The notes beneath the pieces were generated by a model. It had not been told where the DNA came from, ran no database searches, and saw only the letters and a program-made list of their open reading frames with translations. DNA of 64,000 nt from an uncultured Fibrobacter sp. GTDB lineage: Bacteria; Fibrobacterota; Fibrobacteria; Fibrobacterales; Fibrobacteraceae. The DNA is taken from NCBI RefSeq assembly GCF_947305105.1, contig NZ_CAMZCS010000004.1, positions 62,001 to 126,000 of the forward strand. The letters run 5' to 3'. This document shows positions 9,667 to 17,716 of the stretch, in pieces (position 1 is the stretch's first letter; every line of letters starts with the position of its first letter). The position numbers were made by a program, and so were the translations under genes.

Positions 9667-9807
9667 ATGACTTCTCCAGATATAGACAAGCTCAGCTACG
9701 TCAGGGCGTTGATCAAAGCTGGTCTCGCTCGTGACCTGATAATCAAGATAACTTCCATATCCATGTACCAGTACGCCCAGATCCAGCGCGACCTCTTAGC
9801 CGCTTAA
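9667..9807 (+). CDS. 46-residue small protein, unknown
   Basis: A short ORF starts at ATG 9667 with a well-placed GAGG (9656-9659) and ends TAA at 9807. It begins MTSPDIDKLSYVRALIKAGL and continues with a helical stretch (ARDLIIKITSISMYQYAQIQ) before RDLLAA. It looks like two amphipathic helices, compatible with a small DNA- or protein-binding module, but I recognise no family. Upstream (9575-9640) lie an AT-rich promoter-like run ending in TATAAT and a small TTCCCT/AGGGAA hairpin, suggesting a dedicated 5' leader. The good ribosome site argues that it is translated. Confidence 0.6.
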   Translation: MTSPDIDKLSYVRALIKAGLARDLIIKITSISMYQYAQIQRDLLAA

Positions 9808-9822
9808 TTCGGGTTCGTAAAA

Positions 9823-10188
9823 TTGGACGTTATCGTTAAAATTCCGGCGCAGCCCGCCACCTCCAATGAGGAACGGTTGGCTGCGCTTTCTCTTTGCTTT
9901 CGCGACGGGTCGCTCCTGCTCACGGGACGGGACGCGAAAAAGCCGGCCCAGTTCACGCTCAAGCCCGCCGACAACTTCCCCTGGGGGGATTTCCTCGACA
10001 AGCTCCTAGTCGCATGGCAATTGGGCGACTACAGCGACATTCCGATAGCCTTCCGGCCCCAGAAGCGCATTCCCCAGTTCGTCATCGACGGATTCCCGAA
10101 CGAGAGCGTCCCCAACCGGCTGAAGGTACTCGCCACACTCCGCAGCCAGGGCTACTTCCTCCCGCTCCCCGCCCCAGGGCACCACTAG
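9823..10188 (+). CDS. Conserved-looking protein upstream of maltokinase, unknown
   Basis: This is a 121-codon frame beginning at TTG 9823; the frame has no ATG or other Met codon at all. The translation starts LDVIVKIPAQPATSNEERLA and contains GRDAKKPAQFTLKPADNF and IPAFRP-type segments, ending LPLPAPGHH. Codon use resembles the following maltokinase gene, which starts 19 bases later, so the two are probably co-transcribed. I recognise no domain. It could be a small accessory protein of the glucan-kinase step. The absence of Met makes the exact start uncertain, and translation from the upstream small ORF by coupling is conceivable. Confidence 0.5.
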   Translation: MDVIVKIPAQPATSNEERLAALSLCFRDGSLLLTGRDAKKPAQFTLKPADNFPWGDFLDKLLVAWQLGDYSDIPIAFRPQKRIPQFVIDGFPNESVPNRLKVLATLRSQGYFLPLPAPGHH

Positions 10189-10207
10189 GCCCAAGACTCA
10201 CAGAACA

Positions 10208-11449
10208 ATGCAGGGCACAATCGACATCGAGGCAATCCGCAACAAGCGCTGGTTCATGGGCAGGAACCGGGATATTTCGGGTATCCGCATGGCGGACTCC
10301 ACCAAAATCGGCGATGCAGAAATTGCACTATTTAACGTCTCGTTTGCAGACGGGGAACAAGACAAGTACACCATTGTCGCCGACGAGGCCCGCATGGGGG
10401 CCATCCTCGAGGCGGGTTTCGCCGGGAACTCCGGCAGCCGGGAATTCGCCGGGGAACGCGGAACGTTCGTCTTCCTCAGCGCCCGCACCCGTGAAAACGG
10501 CCAAGTCGAAGAATGTGCAGGGCAAGGGGACTTGCTCGGTGCGAAACCTTTCCCGGGAGAACAAAGCAACTCGTCGTTCCTCGTCCCGGGCCACAGCATA
10601 TTCAAACTGTACCGGCGGTTGCAAGCGGGAACCCATCCCGAAGCCGAAATTCTACGCCACCTGGACCGCTCCGGAACATGCACCTCCCCGCGACTCTACG
10701 GGGAATGCCTCTACAAGGCGAATTCCGGGGAAACATACGCGCTCGGCATCCTGGAGCAGCTCGTCCCCAACGCAAACGACGCTTGGGAGCAGTTCTGCAA
10801 AAGGATGGACGCCAGCGAAGCCGCAGCACTCGGCAAGGCGACCGCCCGCATGCACGCCGCACTGAAAACGCTCCCCGGCACCGATGTCGGAAACGAGCCC
10901 CCGCCCTTCGACAAGCTGGAAAAACTCCTCCAGGCGAGCCACGACCCTCTGGCCAAACAGTTGCTGGAATCGATGAGTTCCCTGCACGAGGCTTTCGCCC
11001 GCATGGGAGCCGAAGCGCGGGGCCTCGAAACCGGAAACCTCGCCCCGCAGCGCATCCACGGGGACTACCACCTGGGCCAAGTCCTTATCCGCGAAAGCGT
11101 CCCCGGCACCACCCCCGGCGATGACGACTCCGAATTCAAGATTCTCGACTTCGAGGGGGAACCCTCCCGCACCCTCGCCTACCGACGCAGGTTACGCTCC
11201 CCCGCCGTCGACATCGCCGGAATGCTCCGCAGCTTCCGCTACGCCGCAGCCACCGGTGGCCGCGACTGCGCCGCCGCAGAAGAAGCATTCTTGGAAGAAT
11301 ACGCACGCACGCGCTCGATCGACTTGGAAAACCTGAAGGCCGCCGCAAGGCCCCACATCCTCGCCAAGGCCGTCTACGAAGCCTGTTACGAACTGGAATT
11401 CAGGCCCGACTGGTTCCACATCCCAGCGAAAGCACTCCTCGCACACTAA
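10208..11449 (+). CDS. Maltokinase-like phosphotransferase (APH fold)
   Basis: This 413-residue protein resembles maltokinase (Pep2/Mak), which phosphorylates maltose with ATP to maltose-1-phosphate for GlgE-type glucan synthesis. It opens with RNKRWFMGRNRDISGIRM, the cap-domain signature. It then has FKLYRRLQAGTHPEAEILRH in the N-lobe, the catalytic loop RIHGDYHLGQVL, the metal-binding ILDFEGEP, and RSPAVDIAGMLRSF in the C-lobe. No trehalose synthase or GlgE is adjacent in the window. The start ATG at 10208 follows the preceding frame by 19 bases. The gene converges on the ORF6N remnant, with 15 bases between the two stops. Confidence 0.85.
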   Translation: MQGTIDIEAIRNKRWFMGRNRDISGIRMADSTKIGDAEIALFNVSFADGEQDKYTIVADEARMGAILEAGFAGNSGSREFAGERGTFVFLSARTRENGQVEECAGQGDLLGAKPFPGEQSNSSFLVPGHSIFKLYRRLQAGTHPEAEILRHLDRSGTCTSPRLYGECLYKANSGETYALGILEQLVPNANDAWEQFCKRMDASEAAALGKATARMHAALKTLPGTDVGNEPPPFDKLEKLLQASHDPLAKQLLESMSSLHEAFARMGAEARGLETGNLAPQRIHGDYHLGQVLIRESVPGTTPGDDDSEFKILDFEGEPSRTLAYRRRLRSPAVDIAGMLRSFRYAAATGGRDCAAAEEAFLEEYARTRSIDLENLKAAARPHILAKAVYEACYELEFRPDWFHIPAKALLAH

Positions 11450-11464
11450 GCCAAGGAAAACAGC

Positions 11465-12254
11465 CTAAAAGGCTTTACCCTCTTGGTTTATTTTCGCGTC
11501 TTGAATCTTGCGCGATTCCTTCAAGACTTCTTCCAGCGTAAACTCCTCCTGCGTAAAGAAGAAGGTATTTTTGCCTAAATCTTTGAGAGATGCACCAAAA
11601 TGATAGGCCGTATCGTCAATGAACAAAAAGCGGTCGTGCATTCCGTAGCTCGGCAAAACCCGCATCGGGCTGTCGGGATACTGCTCGTTGTAAGTCGCCA
11701 AATCCATCTCGAGAACCTTGCTCTTGTCGTAGGTATAAATAGTCACGGAGACACCTTTTTCGCGTTTGAGCATCATGCTCAACGTTTTTTCCGTCACGAA
11801 TCTATCAACAAGGACGATTCTCTTCTTTGCTTGGCGAATCAGCCCACACACAAAAACGTATGCGTCAAACTCCTGGTTGTTGTAGAATGATATCAATGCT
11901 GACCTTTATCGCCTTTTCACTACGCAATACAGCAGAAAGCATAGCTACACCTTGTTCGGTGAAAGCTGTTGGAGCGTAACGAAGTCCTTTTTTATCTGCC
12001 GTGGAGGTAACAAATTGTGACCTCCATGCACTGAATTCGTCTGAAGATAATTTGAAACAAAACTCTTCCGGAAACCGTTCAATATTGCGTTTTACCGCTT
12101 GGTTCAGAGCCTTCGTCTCCACCCCATAAAGTGAAGCCAAGTCGCGGTCAAGCAACACCTGCTTGCCACGAATAACCTGAATCATCTTTTCAACCCCCGA
12201 CTCCATAAGCGAATTTTTCGCCACAAGGTCCCTATTTTCTGATTTTTCCTTCAT
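11465..12254 (-). pseudogene. ORF6N-domain gene broken by an internal frame-shifting deletion
   Basis: The 5' part (ATG 12254, strong GGAGGA site) encodes an ORF6N DNA-binding domain (VIRGKQVLLDRDLASLYGVE, RNIERFPEEFCFKLS). It runs to KVSIDII and then shifts into QQPGV and a stop. In another frame, from about 11893, a C-terminal module resumes with FYNNQEFDAYVFVCGLIRQA, IVLVDRFVTEKTL and HDRFLFIDDTAYHFGASLKD. Those two halves occur in one protein in intact ORF6N family members, joined by a linker of roughly 80-90 residues that is missing here. So this is one gene with a deletion whose junction lies near 11885-11896. ORF6N proteins are phage-type regulators often spread on mobile DNA. A long hairpin lies in its leader. 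Confidence 0.75.
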
Positions 12255-12270
12255 TTTTCCTCCCAAAAAC

Positions 12271-12338
12271 AAAAAAAAGCCGGCCGTTGCTATATATCAA
12301 TTCCCAACACAAGCTGGGCATATAACAAACGGTCGGCT
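12271..12338 (-). other. Long hairpin with U-tract in the ORF6N leader
   Basis: Arms at 12278-12288 and 12328-12338 pair over 11 positions with one G.U on the plus strand (an A.C mismatch on the minus). An inner TATAT/ATATA step and a CCCA/TGGG tip continue the stem. Read on the minus strand it ends in eight Ts and sits just before the ORF6N ribosome site, like an attenuator or a small RNA terminator. Confidence 0.5.
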
Positions 12339-12404
12339 ATTTGTCGATCACGGCATGTAGACGGAAACCCGCTACCGGCGCCTTTCGTAGGACAATATAC
12401 AATT

Positions 12405-12426
12405 TTTTTCTATATTTGTACGCGCT
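12405..12426 (+). promoter_or_regulatory. cysE promoter, probably leaderless
   Basis: A T-tract followed by TATATT (12411-12416) lies only 10 bases before the cysE ATG. If this is the -10, transcription would start about 3-4 bases before the start codon. No Shine-Dalgarno sequence is present. Confidence 0.5.
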
Positions 12427-13212
12427 ATGAAAATCGACGAAATGGAAACACGCCTCCGCGAAGAGGCCCAGGAACTGGTCAAGAAAGAGCCCTTCTCCAG
12501 AAGCATGCTCGAAGAACAGGTTCTAAACCGCAAGGACTTTGCGGACATGCTTTCCGTTACCCTCGCCTGCCAATTGGCCGGCGAAGTCGTCGACCGTGCG
12601 GAACTGGAATCCATTTTCAACTCGATGTACGTCAAGTACCCCGAGCTCCTCGTTTCCGCCTGCAAAGATTTGAACGCGACCGTCCTCCGCGACCCCGCGT
12701 GCACCAGCTACCTCGAACCGCTCCTGCTGTTCAAGGGTTTCCAAGGCCTCCAGGCCTACCGAGTCGCGCATGCGCTCTGGCTCGAAGACAGGCGTTTCCC
12801 GGCCAAGATGCTCCAGAACATCATCAGCCGCAAGTTCGGCATGGATTTCCACCCCGCGGCAAAGATCGGTCACGGGCTCCTGATTGACCATGCGACAAAC
12901 ATCGTCATCGGCGAGACCGCCGTCGTCGGGAACAACGTCAGCTTTTTGCACGGGGTTACGCTCGGCGGTACCGGCAACGAAGTCGGCGACCGTCACCCGA
13001 AAATCGGCAACGGCGTCATGCTCGGCGCGCACGCCCAGCTTTTGGGAAACATCCACATCGGCGATGGCGCAAAGATTGGCGCGGGAGCCGTCGTGCTCTG
13101 CGACGTACCGGCGCACACGACATTCGCCGGAGTGCCCGCCGTGGAAGTCGGCCACCCGCACGACGAAATGCCCAGCTTCAACATGCAGCAGGACTTCACG
13201 CGCGACGCATAA
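12427..13212 (+). CDS. cysE: Serine O-acetyltransferase
   Basis: This 261-residue enzyme acetylates L-serine with acetyl-CoA, the first step of cysteine synthesis. An N-terminal helical domain (residues 1-140, with YVKYPELLVSACKDLNATVL) is followed by a left-handed beta-helix of hexapeptide repeats (IGHGLLIDHATNIVIGETA, VSFLHGVTLGGTGNEVGDRH, GAKIGAGAVVLCDVP). His residues of the GHGLLIDHAT and HGVTLGG segments are the expected catalytic and CoA-site positions. Length fits the E. coli type. It is monocistronic: a promoter lies immediately upstream and a strong terminator at 13220. Feedback inhibition by cysteine is a family property that I cannot judge here. Confidence 0.95.
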   Translation: MKIDEMETRLREEAQELVKKEPFSRSMLEEQVLNRKDFADMLSVTLACQLAGEVVDRAELESIFNSMYVKYPELLVSACKDLNATVLRDPACTSYLEPLLLFKGFQGLQAYRVAHALWLEDRRFPAKMLQNIISRKFGMDFHPAAKIGHGLLIDHATNIVIGETAVVGNNVSFLHGVTLGGTGNEVGDRHPKIGNGVMLGAHAQLLGNIHIGDGAKIGAGAVVLCDVPAHTTFAGVPAVEVGHPHDEMPSFNMQQDFTRDA

Positions 13213-13219
13213 GCAAAAC

Positions 13220-13254
13220 ACCGGAAAAGCTTCTTTCCGGTTGTTTTTTATTTT
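13220..13254 (+). terminator. cysE terminator
   Basis: ACCGGAAA (13220-13227) pairs with TTTCCGGT (13234-13241) across a 6-base loop, followed by a T-rich run. It lies between cysE and the convergent Rpn gene. Confidence 0.9.
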
Positions 13255-13268
13255 GTACAAATTAGAAA

Positions 13269-14210
13269 TTACAGCCTGGCGATTTCTTCTATGGAGAGGC
13301 CGGATACCTTCGCGATAATGGAATCCGCCACGCCCTGCTCACGCATAGCCTTCGCCATTTCTCGTTCACGTTCGCTGATTTCCTTGGAAATGCGCTCAGA
13401 CACACGTTCCTCGACCTTCGCGTCAATTTCTTTCGCGAATTCCTCAAAGACGCCGTCGACCATGGCGTTATGGTCCCATTCCTTGTGGTACATTTTCTGG
13501 TATGCCTCAAATTCTTCCTTACTGAAATTAGATACTTTTGAACTCTCTGTCAAGCGTTCGAACTTGTGTTCGGAAAATTCAGCGGGAAGTTCCTTGAGTC
13601 TGCTCAGGAAACGGAAGAAGAAGAGCCATTTGCTCAAATCGTCGGATTTCTTATCGATGAAGAACGGAACTTTCGGAAGTTCGACAACCGTATAATTGTA
13701 GGTGTCAACAAACTGCTCGCCCGTTTCCAAATCTGTAGTTGTTGCACGATGAACAATCCGCTCATCGTCGAATACGTTATGCTGTGCAAACGCGATGACG
13801 TAGGTCGGCTTCACGTCAAATTTCCACTCTTGGCCGGGCTCCGCCTGGTTTGCCACCAATTCGCTCGCATAGAAAGCGAGGCGCTTACGAAAATTTCTCA
13901 ACTTGCGGATCTGCACCTCTATTTCGATGAGGTTGCCCATATCATCTTCGCAGTGCAAGTCAAAAATCGCCGTGCGGGATTCCCTGCTCCCGCTCAAATT
14001 TTTCGCCACGTTGCGAGTCCACACGTTCTTGATGGGCCGCTTGAGCTGCGGTTCCAACAGATCGTTCAGCAGGTTCACAAGGTTTTCACGGCTTGAAGGT
14101 TTATCCGGGTCGAAGGCCTTCTTGAAGGCCAAATCCACCAGCAAATTTGCAAACGGGCTCTTTTCGCCCGGTTTCACGATACAGTCCTTAAGCAGCTTGC
14201 GCTTGGCCAT
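13269..14210 (-). CDS. Rpn family recombination-promoting nuclease (PD-(D/E)XK)
   Basis: The protein has 313 residues. The N-terminal region carries the family signature: SPFANLLVDLAFKKAF, then a catalytic-type core TAIFDLHCEDDMGNLIEIEV with Asp and the EVQ motif, then RKRLAFYASELVANQ. The C-terminal 60 residues are charged and coiled (EERVSERISKEISERERE) and end with a helix-turn-like DSIIAKVSGLSIEEIARL, typical of these proteins. Rpn/YhgA-type proteins are nucleases related to transposases, often present in many copies. Their cellular role is debated, with recombination and phage defence proposed. A palindrome with arms at 14228 and 14255 lies just upstream and might control it. Confidence 0.85.
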   Translation of the reverse strand: MAKRKLLKDCIVKPGEKSPFANLLVDLAFKKAFDPDKPSSRENLVNLLNDLLEPQLKRPIKNVWTRNVAKNLSGSRESRTAIFDLHCEDDMGNLIEIEVQIRKLRNFRKRLAFYASELVANQAEPGQEWKFDVKPTYVIAFAQHNVFDDERIVHRATTTDLETGEQFVDTYNYTVVELPKVPFFIDKKSDDLSKWLFFFRFLSRLKELPAEFSEHKFERLTESSKVSNFSKEEFEAYQKMYHKEWDHNAMVDGVFEEFAKEIDAKVEERVSERISKEISEREREMAKAMREQGVADSIIAKVSGLSIEEIARL

Positions 14211-14227
14211 TGTACATTCCCCTGTCG

Positions 14228-14262
14228 ATATTGTCGTTCAATGTTTCAAACACGGACAATAT
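14228..14262. promoter_or_regulatory. 8-bp inverted repeat upstream of the Rpn gene
   Basis: ATATTGTC (14228-14235) and GACAATAT (14255-14262) are perfect inverted arms 19 bases apart, 18 bases upstream of the Rpn start codon. They could be an operator or a transcript hairpin. The rest of the 147-base spacer is AT-rich with nothing else evident. Confidence 0.4.
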
Positions 14263-14357
14263 AAACCGGCAGAAAGCGCAAGTCAAGACAAAATAATTTT
14301 GCAAAAATAGGTGGACAAAAATTCCGTTTAGAACGTCTATATAATTAGCAACGCCAA

Positions 14358-15779
14358 TTACTGCATCTTCGACAGTATTACAGTCGCTTGGAGGGCGGCG
14401 TTCAGCAGTCCTGCGACGACGGCAGAGGCGACAAAGGCGTTTTTCCACTTTTCGGAATCGAGCGCCATGTACATCCGGATGACAATGAAGAGCAAAAGGA
14501 TGCTTGTCATGTAATAGACGCGTTCACCCGAAGCGTACATCGTCGGCGAGAAATGCATCACGAATTCGCAGGCGATGGCTCCCGCAAAAACAAATAGCGG
14601 CAAAAGCGACTTGCAGACTTTCCACAAGAAGGGCACCGTGAAGGTAATCGCGACGGTCCACCAGAAAAGCGCAACCTTGTTCATGGCGGTCATGGCCGCC
14701 CACGAAGGCAACTTTGTTAACGGCACGGCAGGGTCAATACCGTACAGGCCGACATCCGAGAAGATGTTCACCTTTGCAAACGGCAACAGCGCTGCCACGC
14801 CAAAGAGAACGGCGGGAACAATCCAGCGGAAATCCCTGTCGCCACGGCGCAGCAGGAGCATCACGCCGAGCGCCCAAATACCGAGGAAGAACAAGCGCCC
14901 TTCATTTGCGAACGAGGAGATGAGCCACTGGAACGTAAGGAACAGATGGCCGCCCGCGCCCAGGTTCCTGAATTCTGGAGGGAGCCAGTCCGCATATTCC
15001 GCCTCCGCGCGCAAGGCATTACCCGGAGCCACAAAAAGGACGGCAAAGGCGATCAGCACAATCGCGGCCTGCGCCACGAGCCCCGTATCGATGCGGCGCT
15101 TACGCAACCATACGGTCACAAGGGAAATCAGGATAAAAGCGATGAGAGCGGCACCAATCTGCTCGATGGACATTGCGGCGACAATACCGAGCGGGATAGC
15201 ATACGCGAGTTCCCACCTGCGGTAACCGCCGGCATAGGCGCACTTGACGGCAGGGGTCACCGCCAGAAGTCCGCAAACGATACTCCACGTGTAAAAGATG
15301 GAGCCGTTCACCCACACTGCCGCATGGCCAAACGTCATGACATCCATCAGCAAATAACCCGCAAGCGCGAGGACGAACAAGCGCACAAATTCCCAGTTGG
15401 AAAAAGCGTTTTGCTCATCGCAAACAGAGCGGCACGGACAAACTAACCTTCTGGAGGCGCTGATGGAGCAAAGGTTCAACAAGCAAAGAGGCAGGGCCGC
15501 GACCATCAAGGCATTCGCGATGCGCCAAAACCAGATGCCGCAGCAACGGAATACGACGTACACCATCGATTCGCCGCCCATGCGTCCGGTCCATGTCTCG
15601 TAACGGAACTTGAGGTAATCGAAAAAGCTGCGCGTGGATACCATCTCGTCAAAGATGGCGTCGTCACCGTCAGAGTAATGGATAAGGCAGAATACGCCAA
15701 AGAAGCAGACTACGAAAAATGCGAGGACTGCGCAGGGAACCCATTTCTTTTCGTTCACGAAATCGACGATTCGCTGCAC
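14358..15779 (-). CDS. DUF6056-like polytopic membrane protein
   Basis: This is a 473-residue integral membrane protein with about 11-12 hydrophobic segments, starting WVPCAVLAFFVVCFFGVFCL. The first periplasmic loop carries an acidic motif, HYSDGDDAIFDEM, followed by RYETWTGRMGGESMVY. That arrangement matches the DUF6056 family of GT-C-like or glucosyltransferase-associated membrane proteins. A lipid-linked sugar transferase is plausible but unproven. It lies 14 bases downstream of ribF and is likely the last gene of the rimP operon, although its role is unrelated to translation. The 3' end is followed by AT-rich spacer without a clear terminator. Confidence 0.7.
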   Translation of the reverse strand: MQRIVDFVNEKKWVPCAVLAFFVVCFFGVFCLIHYSDGDDAIFDEMVSTRSFFDYLKFRYETWTGRMGGESMVYVVFRCCGIWFWRIANALMVAALPLCLLNLCSISASRRLVCPCRSVCDEQNAFSNWEFVRLFVLALAGYLLMDVMTFGHAAVWVNGSIFYTWSIVCGLLAVTPAVKCAYAGGYRRWELAYAIPLGIVAAMSIEQIGAALIAFILISLVTVWLRKRRIDTGLVAQAAIVLIAFAVLFVAPGNALRAEAEYADWLPPEFRNLGAGGHLFLTFQWLISSFANEGRLFFLGIWALGVMLLLRRGDRDFRWIVPAVLFGVAALLPFAKVNIFSDVGLYGIDPAVPLTKLPSWAAMTAMNKVALFWWTVAITFTVPFLWKVCKSLLPLFVFAGAIACEFVMHFSPTMYASGERVYYMTSILLLFIVIRMYMALDSEKWKNAFVASAVVAGLLNAALQATVILSKMQ

Positions 15780-15793
15780 GGTTCCCTCCCGGG

Positions 15794-16750
15794 TTATTCA
15801 GCCCAATGGTTCCCGTTATAGTTTTTCGCGGTATCGGCGTCCATGCCGATTTGCCGCACAAGATCCTCGAGGCTTGCAAACTTCTGTTCCGGGCGCAAGT
15901 AAGCGAGCAAGTCCAGCGCAAGGTGCTGGCCGTAGATATCCTCGTCAAAGTCGAGCAGGTACGCCTCGATGGCAAGATGATGGTTGCCCGGAGCCGAGGG
16001 CTGCGTACCGATATTCACCACCGCGCGGAAGATGCGTTCTTCACCCTGGCCGCCGCCGAGACGCGCCGACGCGACATACACGCCGCCCTTGGGCAAGAAC
16101 TTGTACGGTTCCACCTGGAGGTTCGCCGTCGGGAAGCCGATGGTGTGGCCCAAACGCTTGCCGACAACCACAGTGCCCGACAGACGGTAAGGACGGCCGA
16201 GATACGTCTGAGCGCGGGCGACATCGCCGTTCAAAAGCGCATTGCGCACCGCCGAAGAACTCACGCGCTCGCCCTTGTGCAGCACAATGGAAAGCATCGC
16301 TGTCGAAAGTTCGGGGAATGCCTGCGTGATGGTCTCGTAGTTGCCCTTGCCGCCAGCGCCAAAGCAGTGGTCGTGCCCGAAGAACATGGAACACACGCCG
16401 CGCTTTTCGATGAGTTCACGGCGCACAAAAACGTCGAACGGGAGTTTCGCGACCTCGGAGGTGAAAGGCAACACCAAAAACTCAAGGCCGAGGCTTTCGA
16501 TAAATTCGCGCTTTTCTTCGGTCGTCGTAAGCAGCAGCGGATCGCCGGGACCATAGAGCACGTAATTGGAATGCGGTTCGAAAGTGATGACCGTCGGGAC
16601 GAGCCCGTTCACTTCGGCAACCGCCTTGAGCGTACGGAAAAGCGCCTGGTGGCCCATGTGGCAACCGTCAAAATTTCCCATCGTCACCGCGCGGCGGACC
16701 GCAGGGCGCTCGACGTTATCCTTCAAATTCTTTTCGTCTTCCGCACTCAT
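15794..16750 (-). CDS. ribF: Bifunctional riboflavin kinase / FAD synthetase
   Basis: The 318-residue enzyme phosphorylates riboflavin to FMN and adenylylates FMN to FAD. The N-terminal nucleotidyltransferase domain (residues 15-190) has TMGNFDGCHMGHQALF, a close variant of GNFDGVHLGH, and FGHDHCFGAGGKGN. SSSAVRNALLNGDVARA leads to the C-terminal kinase domain, which has GRPYRLSGTVVVGKRLGHTI, GFPTANL and PKGGVYVASARL. The end, DLVRQIGMDADTAKNY, fits the family. Placement after truB repeats the common order in bacteria. The gap to truB is 15 bases. Confidence 0.94.
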   Translation of the reverse strand: MSAEDEKNLKDNVERPAVRRAVTMGNFDGCHMGHQALFRTLKAVAEVNGLVPTVITFEPHSNYVLYGPGDPLLLTTTEEKREFIESLGLEFLVLPFTSEVAKLPFDVFVRRELIEKRGVCSMFFGHDHCFGAGGKGNYETITQAFPELSTAMLSIVLHKGERVSSSAVRNALLNGDVARAQTYLGRPYRLSGTVVVGKRLGHTIGFPTANLQVEPYKFLPKGGVYVASARLGGGQGEERIFRAVVNIGTQPSAPGNHHLAIEAYLLDFDEDIYGQHLALDLLAYLRPEQKFASLEDLVRQIGMDADTAKNYNGNHWAE

Positions 16751-16765
16751 TCAAATAACCAAAAA

Positions 16766-17716
16766 CTAGCCGTCACTCGCCAGATACACATCCGCCATGA
16801 TCCGGCCCGGCTCATACTTACACAAACTTAGCACTTCGCCCGCGCTGTTGGCAGCAAACACACGGCCTTCGGGGCCCACATTCTCTACAGGAACCTTCCA
16901 CGGGATCCAATTTCCGTTACGGATAGAGGCAAGTTCCTTGTCATTCATGCGCACGACCGGGAAATCCAGCACCTGGTCGACCGGCACCAAGTCGCTAGCG
17001 GTCAGGTCGGCACCCTTCACGGCACGTTCCAGCGTCACCTTCCCTATGCGCAGGCGGCGTATCCGGGAAACGCAACCGAACGTTCCCAGAGCGCGGGCAA
17101 TGTCGCGACCCAGGGCTCGGATATAGGTGCCCTTGGAACATTCGCACACGAGGTCAAACGCGGCAAAGCATTTCCCTGTGCAGGTCGGGTCAGCTTCTTC
17201 GACACAGCCGATGACCTTGAGCGAAGAGATATGGATTTTGCGGGGCTTGAGTTCCACATTGCGGCCACGTTCCATGAGGTCGCTTGCGCGCACACCGTTA
17301 ATCTTGACGGCGCAATACTTGGGCGGGATTTGCTCGATATCGCCCGTGAACTGCGGAAGGACCGTTTCAAGGACAGAACTGTTTACAATGCCATTGGAGA
17401 TTGCTTCGCTACGCTCGCAATGACAATTAGCATCTTGTTCCACGACCTCGCCGTCCCATTCGAGCGTATCGGTCTCGTAGCCCAAATGCAGGCGGAAACT
17501 GTAGCACTTTTCCTTCGCTTCGACAAAGGGCAGAAGCCTTGTCGCACGGTCGGTTGCGGCGATTATCAAACCGGACGCCCGCAAGTCGAGCGTTCCCGCA
17601 TGGCCGACGCGCTTAGTACAAAAGACCCTTTTCAACGGGAAAAGGGCCTTGAAAGATGTTTCCCCGGCTTCTTTATCCAGCAGGACAAAACCGGGAATGG
17701 TCGATTTAGGGGCCAA
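16766..17716 (-). CDS. truB: tRNA pseudouridine(55) synthase
   Basis: This 316-residue enzyme isomerises U55 in the T loop of tRNAs. It starts with PGFVLLDKEAGETSFKAL. The catalytic Asp lies in VGHAGTLDLRASGLIIAA, and CYSFRLHLGYETDTLEWDGE and QIPPKYCAVKINGVRA follow. The C-terminal PUA-like part is diverged. The start is TTG at 17716, immediately after the rbfA TAG, implying translational coupling. Odd feature: around residues 98-108 the protein carries the string CHCERSEAISN, encoded by a dispersed intergenic-type repeat (17397-17425) inserted in frame. The insertion falls in a surface-exposed region between core motifs, so the enzyme is probably still active. Confidence 0.92.
   Translation of the reverse strand: MAPKSTIPGFVLLDKEAGETSFKALFPLKRVFCTKRVGHAGTLDLRASGLIIAATDRATRLLPFVEAKEKCYSFRLHLGYETDTLEWDGEVVEQDANCHCERSEAISNGIVNSSVLETVLPQFTGDIEQIPPKYCAVKINGVRASDLMERGRNVELKPRKIHISSLKVIGCVEEADPTCTGKCFAAFDLVCECSKGTYIRALGRDIARALGTFGCVSRIRRLRIGKVTLERAVKGADLTASDLVPVDQVLDFPVVRMNDKELASIRNGNWIPWKVPVENVGPEGRVFAANSAGEVLSLCKYEPGRIMADVYLASDG
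17397..17425. repeat. Dispersed repeat inserted in frame in truB
   Basis: The 29 bases begin GAGATTGCTTCGCTACGC and end CGCAATGACA. This is a sequence familiar from many bacterial genomes as an intergenic repeat and, when translated, as CHCERSEAIS. It is flanked by normal truB coding sequence on both sides. Confidence 0.75.

Noticed and set aside
13269-14210. An insertion sequence around the Rpn gene
   Set aside because: No terminal inverted repeats or target duplications border the gene; Rpn genes are usually stand-alone.
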